The position numbers and the translations under genes were made by a program. From an uncultured Lachnospiraceae bacterium (lineage in GTDB: Bacteria > Bacillota > Clostridia > Lachnospirales > Lachnospiraceae), in contig CANOLA010000029.1 of assembly GCA_947566705.1 (NCBI GenBank), positions 1-35,133 on the forward strand: DNA of 35,133 nucleotides. Direction: 5' to 3'. Positions 25,241-33,524 of this stretch are shown one piece after another. Below the pieces are notes generated by a model. That model had not been told where the DNA came from, did not search any database, and was given only the letters and a program-made list of their open reading frames with translations. The stretch's first letter is position 1. Each line of letters begins with the position of its first letter.

Positions 25241-25478
25241 GGTGATTCCTCTTTCATTTCTTTTGAACACCAGCCATGTCAAATCTGCCATATAACAAAT
25301 GGGCCGGCGCATTCCGTGCACGGTTTGTTGTGTAATTACATCTATTATTACGGATTTATGCAGGAAAATCTATCACAATTATGAAAAAAAATCTGGAAGG
25401 TTCTGGGTTTTATGATATGATATAGAATATAGCCGTCCGACAGTGATATGCCCGTTGCAGACAGGAAAGGATAACATT
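25241..25478. other. Divergent intergenic region between the sigma-factor gene and alkD-like gene
   Basis: About 238 AT-rich bases hold the 5' regions of two divergent genes. A perfect 10-base palindrome CCGTGCACGG lies at 25314-25323. AT-rich -10-like sequences occur on the minus side near 25340 (TAATAAT) and on the plus side near 25412-25428 (TATGATATGATATAGAAT), but no convincing -35 accompanies either. A self-recognised ECF promoter may lie here; I could not identify one with confidence. Confidence 0.4.
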
Positions 25479-26183
25479 ATGGAAATAAATATACAAAAGG
25501 ATTTATGGGAACTTAAGGATGAAACATACAGGGAATTTCACAGTAAACTTATCCCGAATGTTAATCCAGAACATATCATCGGAGTACGCACGCCTGCGCT
25601 CCGCAGCTATGCAAAAAAACTTCTGCGTGAAGCAAAAAAAGACCTTTGCGTACAGACAGCCGTTGATTCATTTATGGCAGCTTTACCCCATACTTATTAT
25701 GATGAAAATAACCTGCATGGTTTTCTGATTGAAGGGATTAAGGATTATGATGCCTGCCTTGCAGCACTGAACTGTTTCCTGCCTTTTGTTGACAACTGGG
25801 CAACCTGCGACATGATGTCCCCGAAAATCCTTGGCACAGATTTGGCAAGGCTTCTTTCTGCAGTAAATGAATGGCTTTCCTCTGACCATACCTATACTGT
25901 GCGCTATGGAATCGGTATGCTGATGCGCTATTATCTGGACGAACACTTTATGCCAGACTATTTAGACCTCGTTGCAAAGCAGTGCTGTGAAGAATATTAT
26001 GTTAATATGATGGTGGCATGGTATTTTGCGACTGCTCTTGCCAGACAGTATGAAACGGTGCTTCCCTTTCTGGAGCAGAAGCGGCTGCCTGAATGGACAC
26101 ATAACAAAGCCATACAGAAAGCAGTGGAAAGCCGCCGCATCACGCCGGAACAGAAAAACTATCTGAGGTCTTTAAAAGTTTAA
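25479..26183 (+). CDS. AlkD-like DNA alkylation repair protein
   Basis: A 234-residue helical-repeat (HEAT-like) protein of the DNA alkylation repair family (PF08713), which removes bulky or positively charged alkyl bases. Typical stretches are VNPEHIIGVRTPALRSYAK near the N-terminus, YYDENNLHGFLIEGIKDYD, then FLPFVDNWATCDMMSPKIL with the Asp and Trp of the active-site cleft, and a C-terminal region with ITPEQKNYLRSL. The ATG at 25479 has AAAGG 8 bases upstream; the frame is open further upstream without a site. It is the only plus-strand gene here, flanked by divergent and convergent neighbours, so it is probably monocistronic. No convincing terminator follows in 26184-26312. Confidence 0.88.
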   Translation: MEINIQKDLWELKDETYREFHSKLIPNVNPEHIIGVRTPALRSYAKKLLREAKKDLCVQTAVDSFMAALPHTYYDENNLHGFLIEGIKDYDACLAALNCFLPFVDNWATCDMMSPKILGTDLARLLSAVNEWLSSDHTYTVRYGIGMLMRYYLDEHFMPDYLDLVAKQCCEEYYVNMMVAWYFATALARQYETVLPFLEQKRLPEWTHNKAIQKAVESRRITPEQKNYLRSLKV

Positions 26184-26312
26184 CATACTTTTATCAGGAG
26201 ACTGTGACTTCTCTTTTCCTTGTTCCGCAGCTTAGACTGATTGCCTGTTCTGCTTATGCGGATTATTCTTTGCAGGAAAACAAAAGAGGAATTTCGTTAA
26301 ATACCCCTTGCA

Positions 26313-26588
26313 CTACGCAATAGCCTCCTTAGCATACGGTAAAGCGTATAATGTATCCGGGTCAATATCCAGGCATGTTGTACTATCCCAGTTTCCACTG
26401 ATATCCCACGCAAGTGTATCATTCATCACGGTACATCTGTCCATAAATATTTCAACTTCTTTTAAGCAGCAAAAAGCCTCTTTCTCAATCATCTGCGACA
26501 TATCATAATGCACAATCTTTCCATCTTCAAAGTATACATACACCGAATAATCTCTCATTGGTACAACCTGAACCACCTTTGGAAACAT
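26313..26588 (-). CDS. DUF2442 domain protein
   Basis: A 91-residue protein matching the DUF2442 family: FPKVVQVVPMRDYSVYVYFEDGKI then a C-terminal region with TLAWDISGNWDSTTCLDIDP and TLYALPYA. Family members are small, mostly beta, and often sit beside DUF4160 genes, as here: DUF4160 lies 13 bases upstream. The start has GGAGG 7 bases before it. A toxin-antitoxin-like role has been suggested for such pairs; nothing in this sequence proves it. Confidence 0.85.
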   Translation of the reverse strand: MFPKVVQVVPMRDYSVYVYFEDGKIVHYDMSQMIEKEAFCCLKEVEIFMDRCTVMNDTLAWDISGNWDSTTCLDIDPDTLYALPYAKEAIA

Positions 26589-26601
26589 ACCCTCACCTCC
26601 A

Positions 26602-26862
26602 TTACACTAAAGGATTAATTCTGTTCAATGGTTTTCCATCCTTTGATAATTCCCAATTCTGCATCAATTCATCCTGGTGCAGAACACACCATGCCAGAAT
26701 CAATTTTAACTGCCTTGATGGTAACGCTCCCTTAATCACTCTTGCCTCATCAATCCTGATAATTGCTTTATTCCCATTATATTCAGCGTGAAAATGAGGA
26801 GGATTATGGTCATCATAATACATTGTTACTCGTATTCCATAAAACAGTGAAATTTCCGGCAT
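26602..26862 (-). CDS. DUF4160 domain protein
   Basis: An 86-residue protein with the whole DUF4160 signature: MPEISLFYGIRVTMYYDDHN, PPHFHAEYNG and the C-terminal LILAWCVLHQDELMQNWELS. Conserved Asp-His-x-x-Pro-Pro-His-Phe-His suggests possible metal binding or catalysis; this is inference. It is the first gene of a two-gene unit with DUF2442, starting just after a -10-like sequence at 26891-26896 and behind the rpsI terminator. Confidence 0.87.
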   Translation of the reverse strand: MPEISLFYGIRVTMYYDDHNPPHFHAEYNGNKAIIRIDEARVIKGALPSRQLKLILAWCVLHQDELMQNWELSKDGKPLNRINPLV

Positions 26863-26890
26863 TTCTTATTCCTCCATTCTTTTCGAGTTC

Positions 26891-26896
26891 ATTATA
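26891..26896 (-). promoter_or_regulatory. -10 element for the DUF4160/DUF2442 pair
   Basis: Minus strand TATAAT at 26896..26891, 29 bases before the DUF4160 start. No clear -35 is found 16-18 bases upstream, so the promoter may be weak or need an activator. Confidence 0.45.
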
Positions 26897-26918
26897 AGTA
26901 TATCACAATCTTTCCCAT

Positions 26919-26954
26919 GAAAAAACCCACAAACAAAAACTGTCTGTGGGTTTT
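26919..26954 (-). terminator. Rho-independent terminator of rplM-rpsI
   Basis: Minus strand: AAAACCCACA pairs perfectly with TGTGGGTTTT across a 13-base loop, and the T run continues to six or more. It lies about 32 bases after the rpsI stop. Confidence 0.93.
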
Positions 26955-26986
26955 CCATATATTCTCGAATTTGTAAATAATTCTGT

Positions 26987-27379
26987 CTATCTCTTACTAA
27001 ACTGCGGAGCCCGACGTGCGGCTTTCAGACCGTACTTCTTACGCTCTTTCATACGAGGATCCCTGGTTAAGAATCCAGCGGACTTAAGTGTAGGTCTGTA
27101 ATCTCCGTCTGCCTGAAGGAGTGCGCGTGCAATACCGTGGCGGATTGCACCTGCCTGTCCTGAATATCCGCCGCCCTTTACGTTTACCTTTACATCAAAC
27201 TTATCAAGGGTTTCTGTAGCTACTAATGGCTGACGAACAACAACCTTAAGTGTCTCAAGACCTAAATAGTCATCAATATCTCTTTTATTGATTGTAATCT
27301 TACCTGTCCCCGGTACTAAATATACTCTTGCAACAGATGATTTTCTTCTGCCTGTTCCGTAATATCTTGCATTAGCCAA
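26987..27379 (-). CDS. rpsI: 30S ribosomal protein S9
   Basis: A 130-residue S9 protein, the standard length. The start [20 protein letters not shown] and the C-terminal [14 protein letters not shown] are diagnostic; the basic C-terminal tail reaches the tRNA in the ribosomal P site. GGAGG lies 7 bases before the ATG. It follows rplM by 16 bases, the usual bacterial pairing, and ends at a strong terminator. Confidence 0.98.
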   Translation of the reverse strand: MANARYYGTGRRKSSVARVYLVPGTGKITINKRDIDDYLGLETLKVVVRQPLVATETLDKFDVKVNVKGGGYSGQAGAIRHGIARALLQADGDYRPTLKSAGFLTRDPRMKERKKYGLKAARRAPQFSKR

Positions 27380-27395
27380 TGTCGTTTACCTCCTC

Positions 27396-27824
27396 TTAGA
27401 ATGTTAAAGCCTCTGGCTTCTGTGCTGCGTGCTTATGCTCCGGTCCAACATATACAAATAACTTTCTGTACATCTGGCGTCCCAGCGGTCCCTTCGGAAG
27501 CATTCCCTTAACTGCATGCTCAACCACGCGCTCCGGATGCTTTGCAAGCATCTCCCTTAATGTTGTCTCTTTTAATCCTCCAACATAACCGGAATGACGG
27601 TAATAAATCTTCTGGTCTAATTTCTTTCCGGTAACCTTAACCTTCTCAGCATTGACAACGATCACATAGTCACCAGTGTCCATGTGAGGAGTAAAAATCG
27701 GTTTATTCTTTCCTCTTAATACCTTGGCAATCTCGGATGCCAAACGTCCTAATGTCTTACCATCAGCGTCCACTACATACCATTTTCTTTCGATTGTAGC
27801 AGGACTTGCCATAAATGTGTTCAT
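27396..27824 (-). CDS. rplM: 50S ribosomal protein L13
   Basis: A 142-residue L13 protein of normal length. Diagnostic segments are [53 protein letters not shown] and [18 protein letters not shown]. The ATG at 27824 has GGAGG 7 bases upstream; an in-frame extension of ten codons upstream includes the ribosome site itself and is unlikely. It is driven by a near-perfect promoter about 160 bases upstream and preceded by a structured leader. Confidence 0.98.
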   Translation of the reverse strand: MNTFMASPATIERKWYVVDADGKTLGRLASEIAKVLRGKNKPIFTPHMDTGDYVIVVNAEKVKVTGKKLDQKIYYRHSGYVGGLKETTLREMLAKHPERVVEHAVKGMLPKGPLGRQMYRKLFVYVGPEHKHAAQKPEALTF

Positions 27825-27977
27825 GGTTTTTCCTCCTTGATAAATCAAATGCAAACTAAAACAGCTACAAAGCCTCGTATGTCCGGACGCTGCTTATCTG
27901 CTGTTCATTTCTATATAAATGCTCACCGGGGCTTTGGCTCGCATTTATCTGCTGTCTGATGCAAAACACATGCATAC
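27825..27977 (-). ncRNA. Structured rplM 5' leader (candidate L13 autoregulatory leader)
   Basis: The leader transcript holds a perfect 8-pair stem (ATAAATGC with GCATTTAT; 27915-27922 and 27941-27948). In its loop, CAAAGCC (complement of 27930-27936) can pair with GGCTTTG (complement of 27868-27874) downstream, forming a pseudoknot. An 11-base direct repeat, ACAGCAGATAA on the minus strand, occurs at 27894-27904 and 27945-27955. L13 leaders that bind the protein and repress translation are known in Firmicutes; this one is assigned by position and structure only. Confidence 0.55.
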
Positions 27978-27983
27978 TTTGAT

Positions 27984-28012
27984 ATTATATTACGCATCAA
28001 AAAGCGTGTCAA
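27984..28012 (-). promoter_or_regulatory. SigA promoter of rplM-rpsI
   Basis: Minus strand: exact TTGACA (28012..28007), a 17-base spacer, exact TATAAT (27989..27984). Initiation is expected near 27977. It starts 10 bases beyond the truA stop, and no terminator intervenes, so truA readthrough may add to rplM expression. Confidence 0.92.
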
Positions 28013-28022
28013 GCAGATTTTT

Positions 28023-28769
28023 CTAATTTTCTCCATCCTCATACCGGATTCCCATCATTGTCAGTCCGTGCGCGGGAGCTGTGGGACCTGCCGCACTTCT
28101 GTCTGCCGCTGCAAGGATTTTCGGTATCTGCTCTGGCTTTAATTCTCCCGCTCCGACTTTGATAAGTGTGCCTGCAATAATCCGCACCATGTTGTATAAA
28201 AACCCGTTTCCCGTCACACGGATGGTAATGATATCATCCGTTTTTTCCACCGCACATTCATAAATGGTGCGCACAGAAGTCCGGGACTGGGAATGCACGG
28301 AGCTGAAACTTTTAAAATCATGCTCCCCCTCTAAAAACTGCGCCGCCATCTGCATTTTTTCCACATCCAGCGGATAATAGTAAAAGTACGTATCCAGCCT
28401 TCTTGTCGGCATGCGGAAAACACGGTTTAATATCCGGTACTCGTATGTTTTCCGGCTTTTTGAAAACCTCGGATGAAAACTTTCCGGCACCTCGCAGGAA
28501 TCCTGCACCACGATGTCCTCCGGCAGCCGCTGGTTTAATGCATAGCTGATTTTTTCCGCCGGCATACGGGTATTCGTCTGAAATACGCACACATTTCCAA
28601 GGGAATGCACCCCCGCGTCTGTCCTGCTCGCCCCCGTTACCTGGATTTTTTCACCCAGCAAAGATGTCAGGGCTTCATTTAATTTCTGTGAAATTGTAAC
28701 ACCGTTTGGCTGGACCTGCCAGCCGCTGTAGTTTGTCCCGTCATATGCCACAACCAGTTTCACCTGCAT
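28023..28769 (-). CDS. truA: tRNA pseudouridine(38-40) synthase TruA
   Basis: A 248-residue enzyme that forms pseudouridine at positions 38-40 of the tRNA anticodon arm. The catalytic Asp51 lies in GASRTDAGVHSLGNV; KLVVAYDGTNYSGWQ at the start and GNGFLYNMVRIIAGTLI near the C-terminus are typical. GGAG lies 8 bases before the ATG. It is the last gene in the series from ecfA1 through ecfT, 30 bases after ecfT, a common Firmicute order. Confidence 0.97.
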   Translation of the reverse strand: MQVKLVVAYDGTNYSGWQVQPNGVTISQKLNEALTSLLGEKIQVTGASRTDAGVHSLGNVCVFQTNTRMPAEKISYALNQRLPEDIVVQDSCEVPESFHPRFSKSRKTYEYRILNRVFRMPTRRLDTYFYYYPLDVEKMQMAAQFLEGEHDFKSFSSVHSQSRTSVRTIYECAVEKTDDIITIRVTGNGFLYNMVRIIAGTLIKVGAGELKPEQIPKILAAADRSAAGPTAPAHGLTMMGIRYEDGEN

Positions 28770-28799
28770 AATTTCCGCTCCATTTTTATCCGTTTCCCT

Positions 28800-29603
28800 T
28801 TAAAGCATGATCCGGAATACAATCACCAGTATAAAAAATACGATTACCGCCAGATACGCCTTTCTGTCATTTTTCCCGTATTTTAACGGCTTCATCTTCG
28901 TCCGCCCCTCCCCGCCGGTGTAACAGCGGGATTCCATGGCGAGCGCCAGGTCATCTGCACGCCGGAATGCCGATACAAACAAAGGAACCAGAACGGGAAT
29001 CATGTTTTTTGCCCTGCGGACGATGTTTCCCTTTTCAAAGTCTGCCCCGCGCGCCGTCTGTGCTTTCATAATACGGTCCGTCTCCTCAATAAGAATCGGT
29101 ATAAAACGCAGCGCAACTGACATCATCATTGCCAGCTCATGTACCGGTACATGGATCCGGTTCAGACAGGAGAGCGATTTTTCCAGTCCGTCGGTCAGTG
29201 CATTCGGTGTCGTTGTAAGTGTCATGACCGAAGTGCCGATAACCAGGTAACCCAGACGGACAGACATAAGCACTGCATTTATAATCCCGGTACTTGTCAG
29301 ATGAAACGGCCCCCAGTGCCAGTACTCAGTTCCAGTGGATGTAAACAGAAGGTTAAATACCACTGTAATAAGTAACAGTGTAACTACAGTTTTTAAACCT
29401 TTTACAATATATCCAAACGGAATTTTGGAAAGGTGAATCACGTAAAAAAGCACTGCCGTAACCAGTGCAAATCCTGCCAGTCCCCGGAAAAGAAACAGTG
29501 CAGTTATATATATGAATGTCGCAGACAGCTTTACACGGGGATCCAGTTTATGTATGACAGAATCCACCGGATAGTACTGCCCCAGTGTCATGTCTCGTAT
29601 CAT
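28800..29603 (-). CDS. ecfT: ECF transporter transmembrane component EcfT
   Basis: A 267-residue membrane protein that couples the two ATPases to exchangeable vitamin- or metal-binding S components. The start IRDMTLGQYYPVDSVIHKLD is typical; about six membrane helices are visible. The two coupling helices carry KAQTARGADFEKGN and AMESRCYTGGEGRTK, the segments that contact EcfA1/A2. No S component is encoded nearby, fitting a shared group II module. It starts 21 bases after ecfA2. Confidence 0.96.
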   Translation of the reverse strand: MIRDMTLGQYYPVDSVIHKLDPRVKLSATFIYITALFLFRGLAGFALVTAVLFYVIHLSKIPFGYIVKGLKTVVTLLLITVVFNLLFTSTGTEYWHWGPFHLTSTGIINAVLMSVRLGYLVIGTSVMTLTTTPNALTDGLEKSLSCLNRIHVPVHELAMMMSVALRFIPILIEETDRIMKAQTARGADFEKGNIVRRAKNMIPVLVPLFVSAFRRADDLALAMESRCYTGGEGRTKMKPLKYGKNDRKAYLAVIVFFILVIVFRIML

Positions 29604-29624
29604 AAGTTCTCCTATTTGCGCAGG

Positions 29625-30482
29625 CTACGGAATTTTACATATTGCTGAAATAATTTCCTGCGCTGCCTCCTGCACGGTAACTGCTCCGGGCTTCACCGGC
29701 ATTCCGGATTTTGCAAGCTCCTCCATAAGATAAGCAACCTCCGGGGCTGCCAGCCCGATTTCCTCCAGACTGCGGTGGTGACTAAATACCTCACGCGGCG
29801 GTGCATCAAATAAAATTTCCCCATTGTCCAGAACTATCATACGCTCCACGTATTCTGCCACATCCTCCATACTGTGTGATACCAGAATAACCGTAATTCC
29901 AAGTTCGCTCCGCATCCGCGAAAGCAGCCCCAGAATTTCATCCCTTCCTGCCGGGTCCAGCCCCGCTGTCGGCTCGTCCAGAATCAGCACCTCCGGTTTC
30001 ATCGCAAGCACTCCGGCTATTGCAACCCTCCGCTTTTGTCCTCCGGAAAGCTCAAACGGCGGCTGGTAAAACAGTTCTTCCGGAAATCCGACGTTCCGCA
30101 GCGCTTCAAACGCACGAAGCTCAGCTTCCTTTTTCCCCAGTCCCTGGTTTTTCGGCCCAAAACAGACATCTTCAAAATTAGTCGCTGCAAAAAGCTGGTG
30201 GTCGGGGTACTGGAACACAAGCCCCACTTTACATCTGAGCTTTTTCATATCATAGTCATCATCATAAATGTCCTCTCCGTCCACATAAATATGACCATTT
30301 CCTGCCTTTAAAAGCCCGTTGAAAAGCTGGACAAGGGTGGATTTACCGGAGCCGGTCCGCCCGATAATCCCGATAAATTCCCCTTCCCCGATCTGCAGGT
30401 TTATATTCTTCAGTGCCTGCATTTCATGTACCGTACCGCTGCTGTATGTAAAATCGATTTTATCCAGAATAATTGATGCCAT
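29625..30482 (-). CDS. ecfA2: ECF transporter ATP-binding protein EcfA2
   Basis: A 285-residue ABC ATPase. Walker A is GRTGSGKST, the Q-loop [11 protein letters not shown], the signature LSGGQKRR, Walker [13 protein letters not shown], and the switch His is in VSHSMEDV. It pairs with EcfA1 as the heterodimeric motor of the ECF transporter. GGAG lies 9 bases before the ATG, within ecfA1; the genes overlap by 23 bases, suggesting coupled, balanced synthesis. Confidence 0.97.
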   Translation of the reverse strand: MASIILDKIDFTYSSGTVHEMQALKNINLQIGEGEFIGIIGRTGSGKSTLVQLFNGLLKAGNGHIYVDGEDIYDDDYDMKKLRCKVGLVFQYPDHQLFAATNFEDVCFGPKNQGLGKKEAELRAFEALRNVGFPEELFYQPPFELSGGQKRRVAIAGVLAMKPEVLILDEPTAGLDPAGRDEILGLLSRMRSELGITVILVSHSMEDVAEYVERMIVLDNGEILFDAPPREVFSHHRSLEEIGLAAPEVAYLMEELAKSGMPVKPGAVTVQEAAQEIISAICKIP

Positions 30483-31368
30483 CTGATAATTCTCCGCCGG
30501 TGCTCATTTCCGCCTGACCGTATGCATCAATCACGGCTTCCACAAGCTCCTCCCTTGTCAGTATGCCTGCCGGAATTAAAATTCCCGCCCGGCGCAGCTC
30601 GTCCGCAACCAGTGTCACCTGCGGCACGTTTAGCCGGTGTTCCTTAAGCTCGTCCACCCTTGAAAAAATCTCCCGCGGTGTCCCCTGCATAATAATGCTC
30701 CCCTGTTCCATGACATATACATAATCCGCCCCGGTGACCTCTTCCATATAATGGGTAATCAGAATAATGGTAACACCTTTTTGGCGGTTCAGTTCATGCG
30801 CGGCGTCTATCACTTCTTTCCGCCCGCCAGGGTCGAGCATTGCCGTCGGCTCATCAAAAACAATGCACTTCGGCTCCATGGCAAGAACCCCTGCAATCGC
30901 CACGCGCTGTTTCTGTCCTCCGGAAAGCCGGTTCGGTGAATGGCTTTTGTATTCTGCCATACCGACAGACTGCAGACTGTTTATGACACGTTTACGGATT
31001 TCCTCTGTCGGCACACCTAAGTTTTCCGGGCCGAAACCGACGTCTTCCTCCACAACACTGGCAATAATCTGGTTGTCAGGATTCTGGAACACCATGCCGG
31101 CGGTTTTACGGACCGGGATTGTATTTTCTTCTTCATTTGTTGCCATGCCGTCCACCCAGAGGGTTCCCTCCCCCGGCACCAGAAGCGCATTGATATGCTT
31201 TGCAAGTGTCGATTTACCGGAACCGTTGTGTCCTAATATGGCAATAAACTGCCCTTCCTGTATGTCAAGGTTTACGTTGTCAAGTGCCGTTGTAATTGCT
31301 TCAACGTTTCCCTCTTCATCCCTCCGGAAAAACTCGTGCACGACATTTTTTGCTTTAATTATACCCAT
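30460..31368 (-). CDS. ecfA1: ECF transporter ATP-binding protein EcfA1
   Basis: A 302-residue ABC ATPase. Walker A is GHNGSGKST, the Q-loop [11 protein letters not shown], the signature LSGGQKQR, Walker [13 protein letters not shown] and switch His in ITHYMEEV. Sequence and order place it as the A1 partner of the next gene. The ATG comes one base after the trmL stop, with only a weak GACGGG-like site, so translation is probably coupled. Confidence 0.96.
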   Translation of the reverse strand: MGIIKAKNVVHEFFRRDEEGNVEAITTALDNVNLDIQEGQFIAILGHNGSGKSTLAKHINALLVPGEGTLWVDGMATNEEENTIPVRKTAGMVFQNPDNQIIASVVEEDVGFGPENLGVPTEEIRKRVINSLQSVGMAEYKSHSPNRLSGGQKQRVAIAGVLAMEPKCIVFDEPTAMLDPGGRKEVIDAAHELNRQKGVTIILITHYMEEVTGADYVYVMEQGSIIMQGTPREIFSRVDELKEHRLNVPQVTLVADELRRAGILIPAGILTREELVEAVIDAYGQAEMSTGGELSDGINYSG

Positions 31369-31369
31369 T

Positions 31370-31864
31370 TTACCCGTCCCAGCTTAATCTGTGCAGCTGT
31401 CCCTGCCGTTTTAACTGACCAAAATCGTTCTGCCTGAGCGCCTCATAAAGTACAACTGCCACAGAATTTGACAAATTCAGGGAACGCATTTCTTCCGCCA
31501 TGGGAATCCGCACACAGGACTTTCTGTGCTCTTTAAGTATTTCCTCCGGAATTCCCGCACTCTCTTTTCCAAACATTATGTAACAGTCCTCTTCGTAGTG
31601 AACCTCCGAATAAACCTGCTCTGCCTTGGTCGTGGCATAATAAATTTTTGCATCCGGGTGCTTTCTGCAGAACTCCTCCCAGTTGACATAGGTGGTAACA
31701 TCCAGCCTGTCCCAGTAATCCATGCCGGCCCGCTTTAAATGCTTTTCGGAAAGGGAAAAGCCGAGCGGTTCAATCAGGTGGAGACCGGTTCCTGTCGCAG
31801 CACAGGTTCTTCCGATATTTCCGGTATTCGCCGGAATTTCCGGCTCATGCAAAATAATATTCAA
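31370..31864 (-). CDS. trmL: tRNA (cytidine/uridine-2'-O-)-methyltransferase TrmL
   Basis: A 164-residue SPOUT (trefoil-knot) methyltransferase that 2'-O-methylates the wobble base 34 of certain tRNA-Leu. All motifs are present: [31 protein letters not shown] and [20 protein letters not shown]. The length equals that of short TrmL proteins. Its ATG overlaps the aminotransferase TGA (ATGA), indicating translational coupling. Confidence 0.94.
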   Translation of the reverse strand: MNIILHEPEIPANTGNIGRTCAATGTGLHLIEPLGFSLSEKHLKRAGMDYWDRLDVTTYVNWEEFCRKHPDAKIYYATTKAEQVYSEVHYEEDCYIMFGKESAGIPEEILKEHRKSCVRIPMAEEMRSLNLSNSVAVVLYEALRQNDFGQLKRQGQLHRLSWDG

Positions 31865-33030
31865 TGTTTCTCCCTCAGTTCTTCCACAAACTCCTGTACC
31901 CGGTCAAGCGCTTCTTTTAAGTCTTCCAGTGAATATGCATAGGAAATGCGGATAAATCCCTCCCCGGATTTACCAAATGCCGTACCCGGTACGACCGCCA
32001 CTTTCTTTGCATTTAACAGTTTACTGGCAAAATCATCCGACGGCATCCCAAACTCACTGATACACGGAAACGCATAAAATGCACCGAACGGTTCAAAACA
32101 GGAAAGTCCCATGTCACGAAACCGTTTCAGGACATAACGTCTTCTTCCATTGTATTCCTCACGCATCATGGCAACATCCCCGTCGCCGTTTTTCAGTGCC
32201 TCCACTGCCGCATACTGGCTTGTAGTCGGGGCGCACATTATGGCAAACTGGTGGATTTTTAACATCTGCTCCAGAATCACCTTCGGTCCGCAGGCATAGC
32301 CGAGCCGCCATCCTGTCATTGCATGGGATTTGGAAAATCCATTGATGACTATGGTTCGCTCCCGCATGCCCGGCAGTGATGCAATGGAAACATGGTCTGT
32401 CTGGTAGGTAAGCTCCGAATAAATCTCATCGCTTAACACAAACAGGTCATGCTTTTTAACAACCTCCGCAACTGCCTCCAGATCCTTTTTTTCCATAATG
32501 GCGCCTGTCGGATTGTTTGGATACGGCAGCACCAGAAGCTTTGTTTTCGGAGTAACCGCCGCCTCCAGCTCTTCTGCGGTCAGCCGGAATTCATTTTTGT
32601 CCTGAAGCTCGATGATAACCGGAGTTCCGTTTGCAAGTACGCAGCACGGCTCATAGGACACATAGCTCGGCTGCGGAATCAGCACCTCATCGCCCGGATC
32701 GAGCATGGCACGCATGGCAATATCAATTGCCTCGCTGCCTCCGACTGTTACCAGAATTTCTTTATTGTAATCGTATGTAAGAGAATATTTCCGGTTCATG
32801 TATCCGGCTATTTCTATTTTCAGTTCCTTCAGTCCTGCATTTGAAGTATAAAAGGTTCTTCCTTTTTCCAGGGAATAAATGCCTTCATCCCTGATATGCC
32901 ACGGGGTATCGAAATCCGGCTCACCGACACCAAGTGAAATAGCGTCCTCCATTTCACTGACGATATCAAAAAATTTCCGGATACCCGACGGCTCTATTGT
33001 TGTAATTACTTTCGATAACGGGTCTCTCAT
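31861..33030 (-). CDS. Class I/II PLP-dependent aminotransferase
   Basis: A 389-residue fold-type I aminotransferase. The PLP lysine is Lys234 in GFSKSHAMTGWRLGYACG; PNNPTG at 171-176 and DEIYSE at 201-206 are the cofactor contacts; the substrate-binding arginine lies in the C-terminal GFIRISYAYS. Probable amino donor and acceptor are aspartate- or aromatic-type; the exact specificity is not readable. It overlaps the Lrp/AsnC gene by one base and trmL by four. The adjacent Lrp regulator suggests control by an amino acid. Confidence 0.93.
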   Translation of the reverse strand: MRDPLSKVITTIEPSGIRKFFDIVSEMEDAISLGVGEPDFDTPWHIRDEGIYSLEKGRTFYTSNAGLKELKIEIAGYMNRKYSLTYDYNKEILVTVGGSEAIDIAMRAMLDPGDEVLIPQPSYVSYEPCCVLANGTPVIIELQDKNEFRLTAEELEAAVTPKTKLLVLPYPNNPTGAIMEKKDLEAVAEVVKKHDLFVLSDEIYSELTYQTDHVSIASLPGMRERTIVINGFSKSHAMTGWRLGYACGPKVILEQMLKIHQFAIMCAPTTSQYAAVEALKNGDGDVAMMREEYNGRRRYVLKRFRDMGLSCFEPFGAFYAFPCISEFGMPSDDFASKLLNAKKVAVVPGTAFGKSGEGFIRISYAYSLEDLKEALDRVQEFVEELREKH

Positions 33031-33509
33031 TATGCCATCATAATCCTTTCATCTTTTGCGCGTGCAGCCATAACAGTGCCGTGGTCTTTGTATTTCTTTA
33101 AAATAAAATTTGTCTTGGTACTGAGCACCTGATCCAGTGCGGAAAGCTTATCTGATACGAACTGGGAAATTTCCCGGAGGGTTTTTCCCTCAAGTGTTAC
33201 CATTAAATCAAATCCTCCGGAAATCAGATAGACGGAAGTTACTTCCGGATAGTTGTAAATGCGTTCTGCAACCTTGTCAAAGCCCATTCCACGCTGCGGT
33301 GTTACCCGGACTTCAATCATTGCCGTTACTTTTTCCACGCCTGCCTTATCCCAGTTAATCAGGGTATGGTATCCGCAGATGATTCCTTCTTTTTCCATGC
33401 TTTCCAGCTCATTCATAACTGCTGTTTCATCCACTCCAAGCATCACTGCCAGATCCTTAAGGTCAATCCGGCTGTTTTTTTCTATAAAAGTTAAGATTTT
33501 TTCTCTCAT
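33030..33509 (-). CDS. Lrp/AsnC-family transcriptional regulator
   Basis: A 159-residue regulator. An N-terminal helix-turn-helix (about 1-50: RIDLKDLAVMLGVDETAVMNE) precedes the RAM/AsnC ligand-binding domain (about 65-145: VRVTPQRGMGFDKVAERIYN, then YLISGGFDLMVTLEG). It probably binds an amino acid and controls this operon or the aminotransferase. GGAGG lies 5 bases before the ATG; it starts 15 bases after the HypE-like stop and overlaps the aminotransferase start by one base. Confidence 0.93.
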   Translation of the reverse strand: MREKILTFIEKNSRIDLKDLAVMLGVDETAVMNELESMEKEGIICGYHTLINWDKAGVEKVTAMIEVRVTPQRGMGFDKVAERIYNYPEVTSVYLISGGFDLMVTLEGKTLREISQFVSDKLSALDQVLSTKTNFILKKYKDHGTVMAARAKDERIMMA

Positions 33510-33524
33510 AATCTCCTCCCGGTG

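Noticed and set aside
26184-26312. Gene or terminator between alkD and DUF2442
   Set aside because: No frame with a ribosome site and no stable stem with a T tract; the 129 bases hold nothing I can support.
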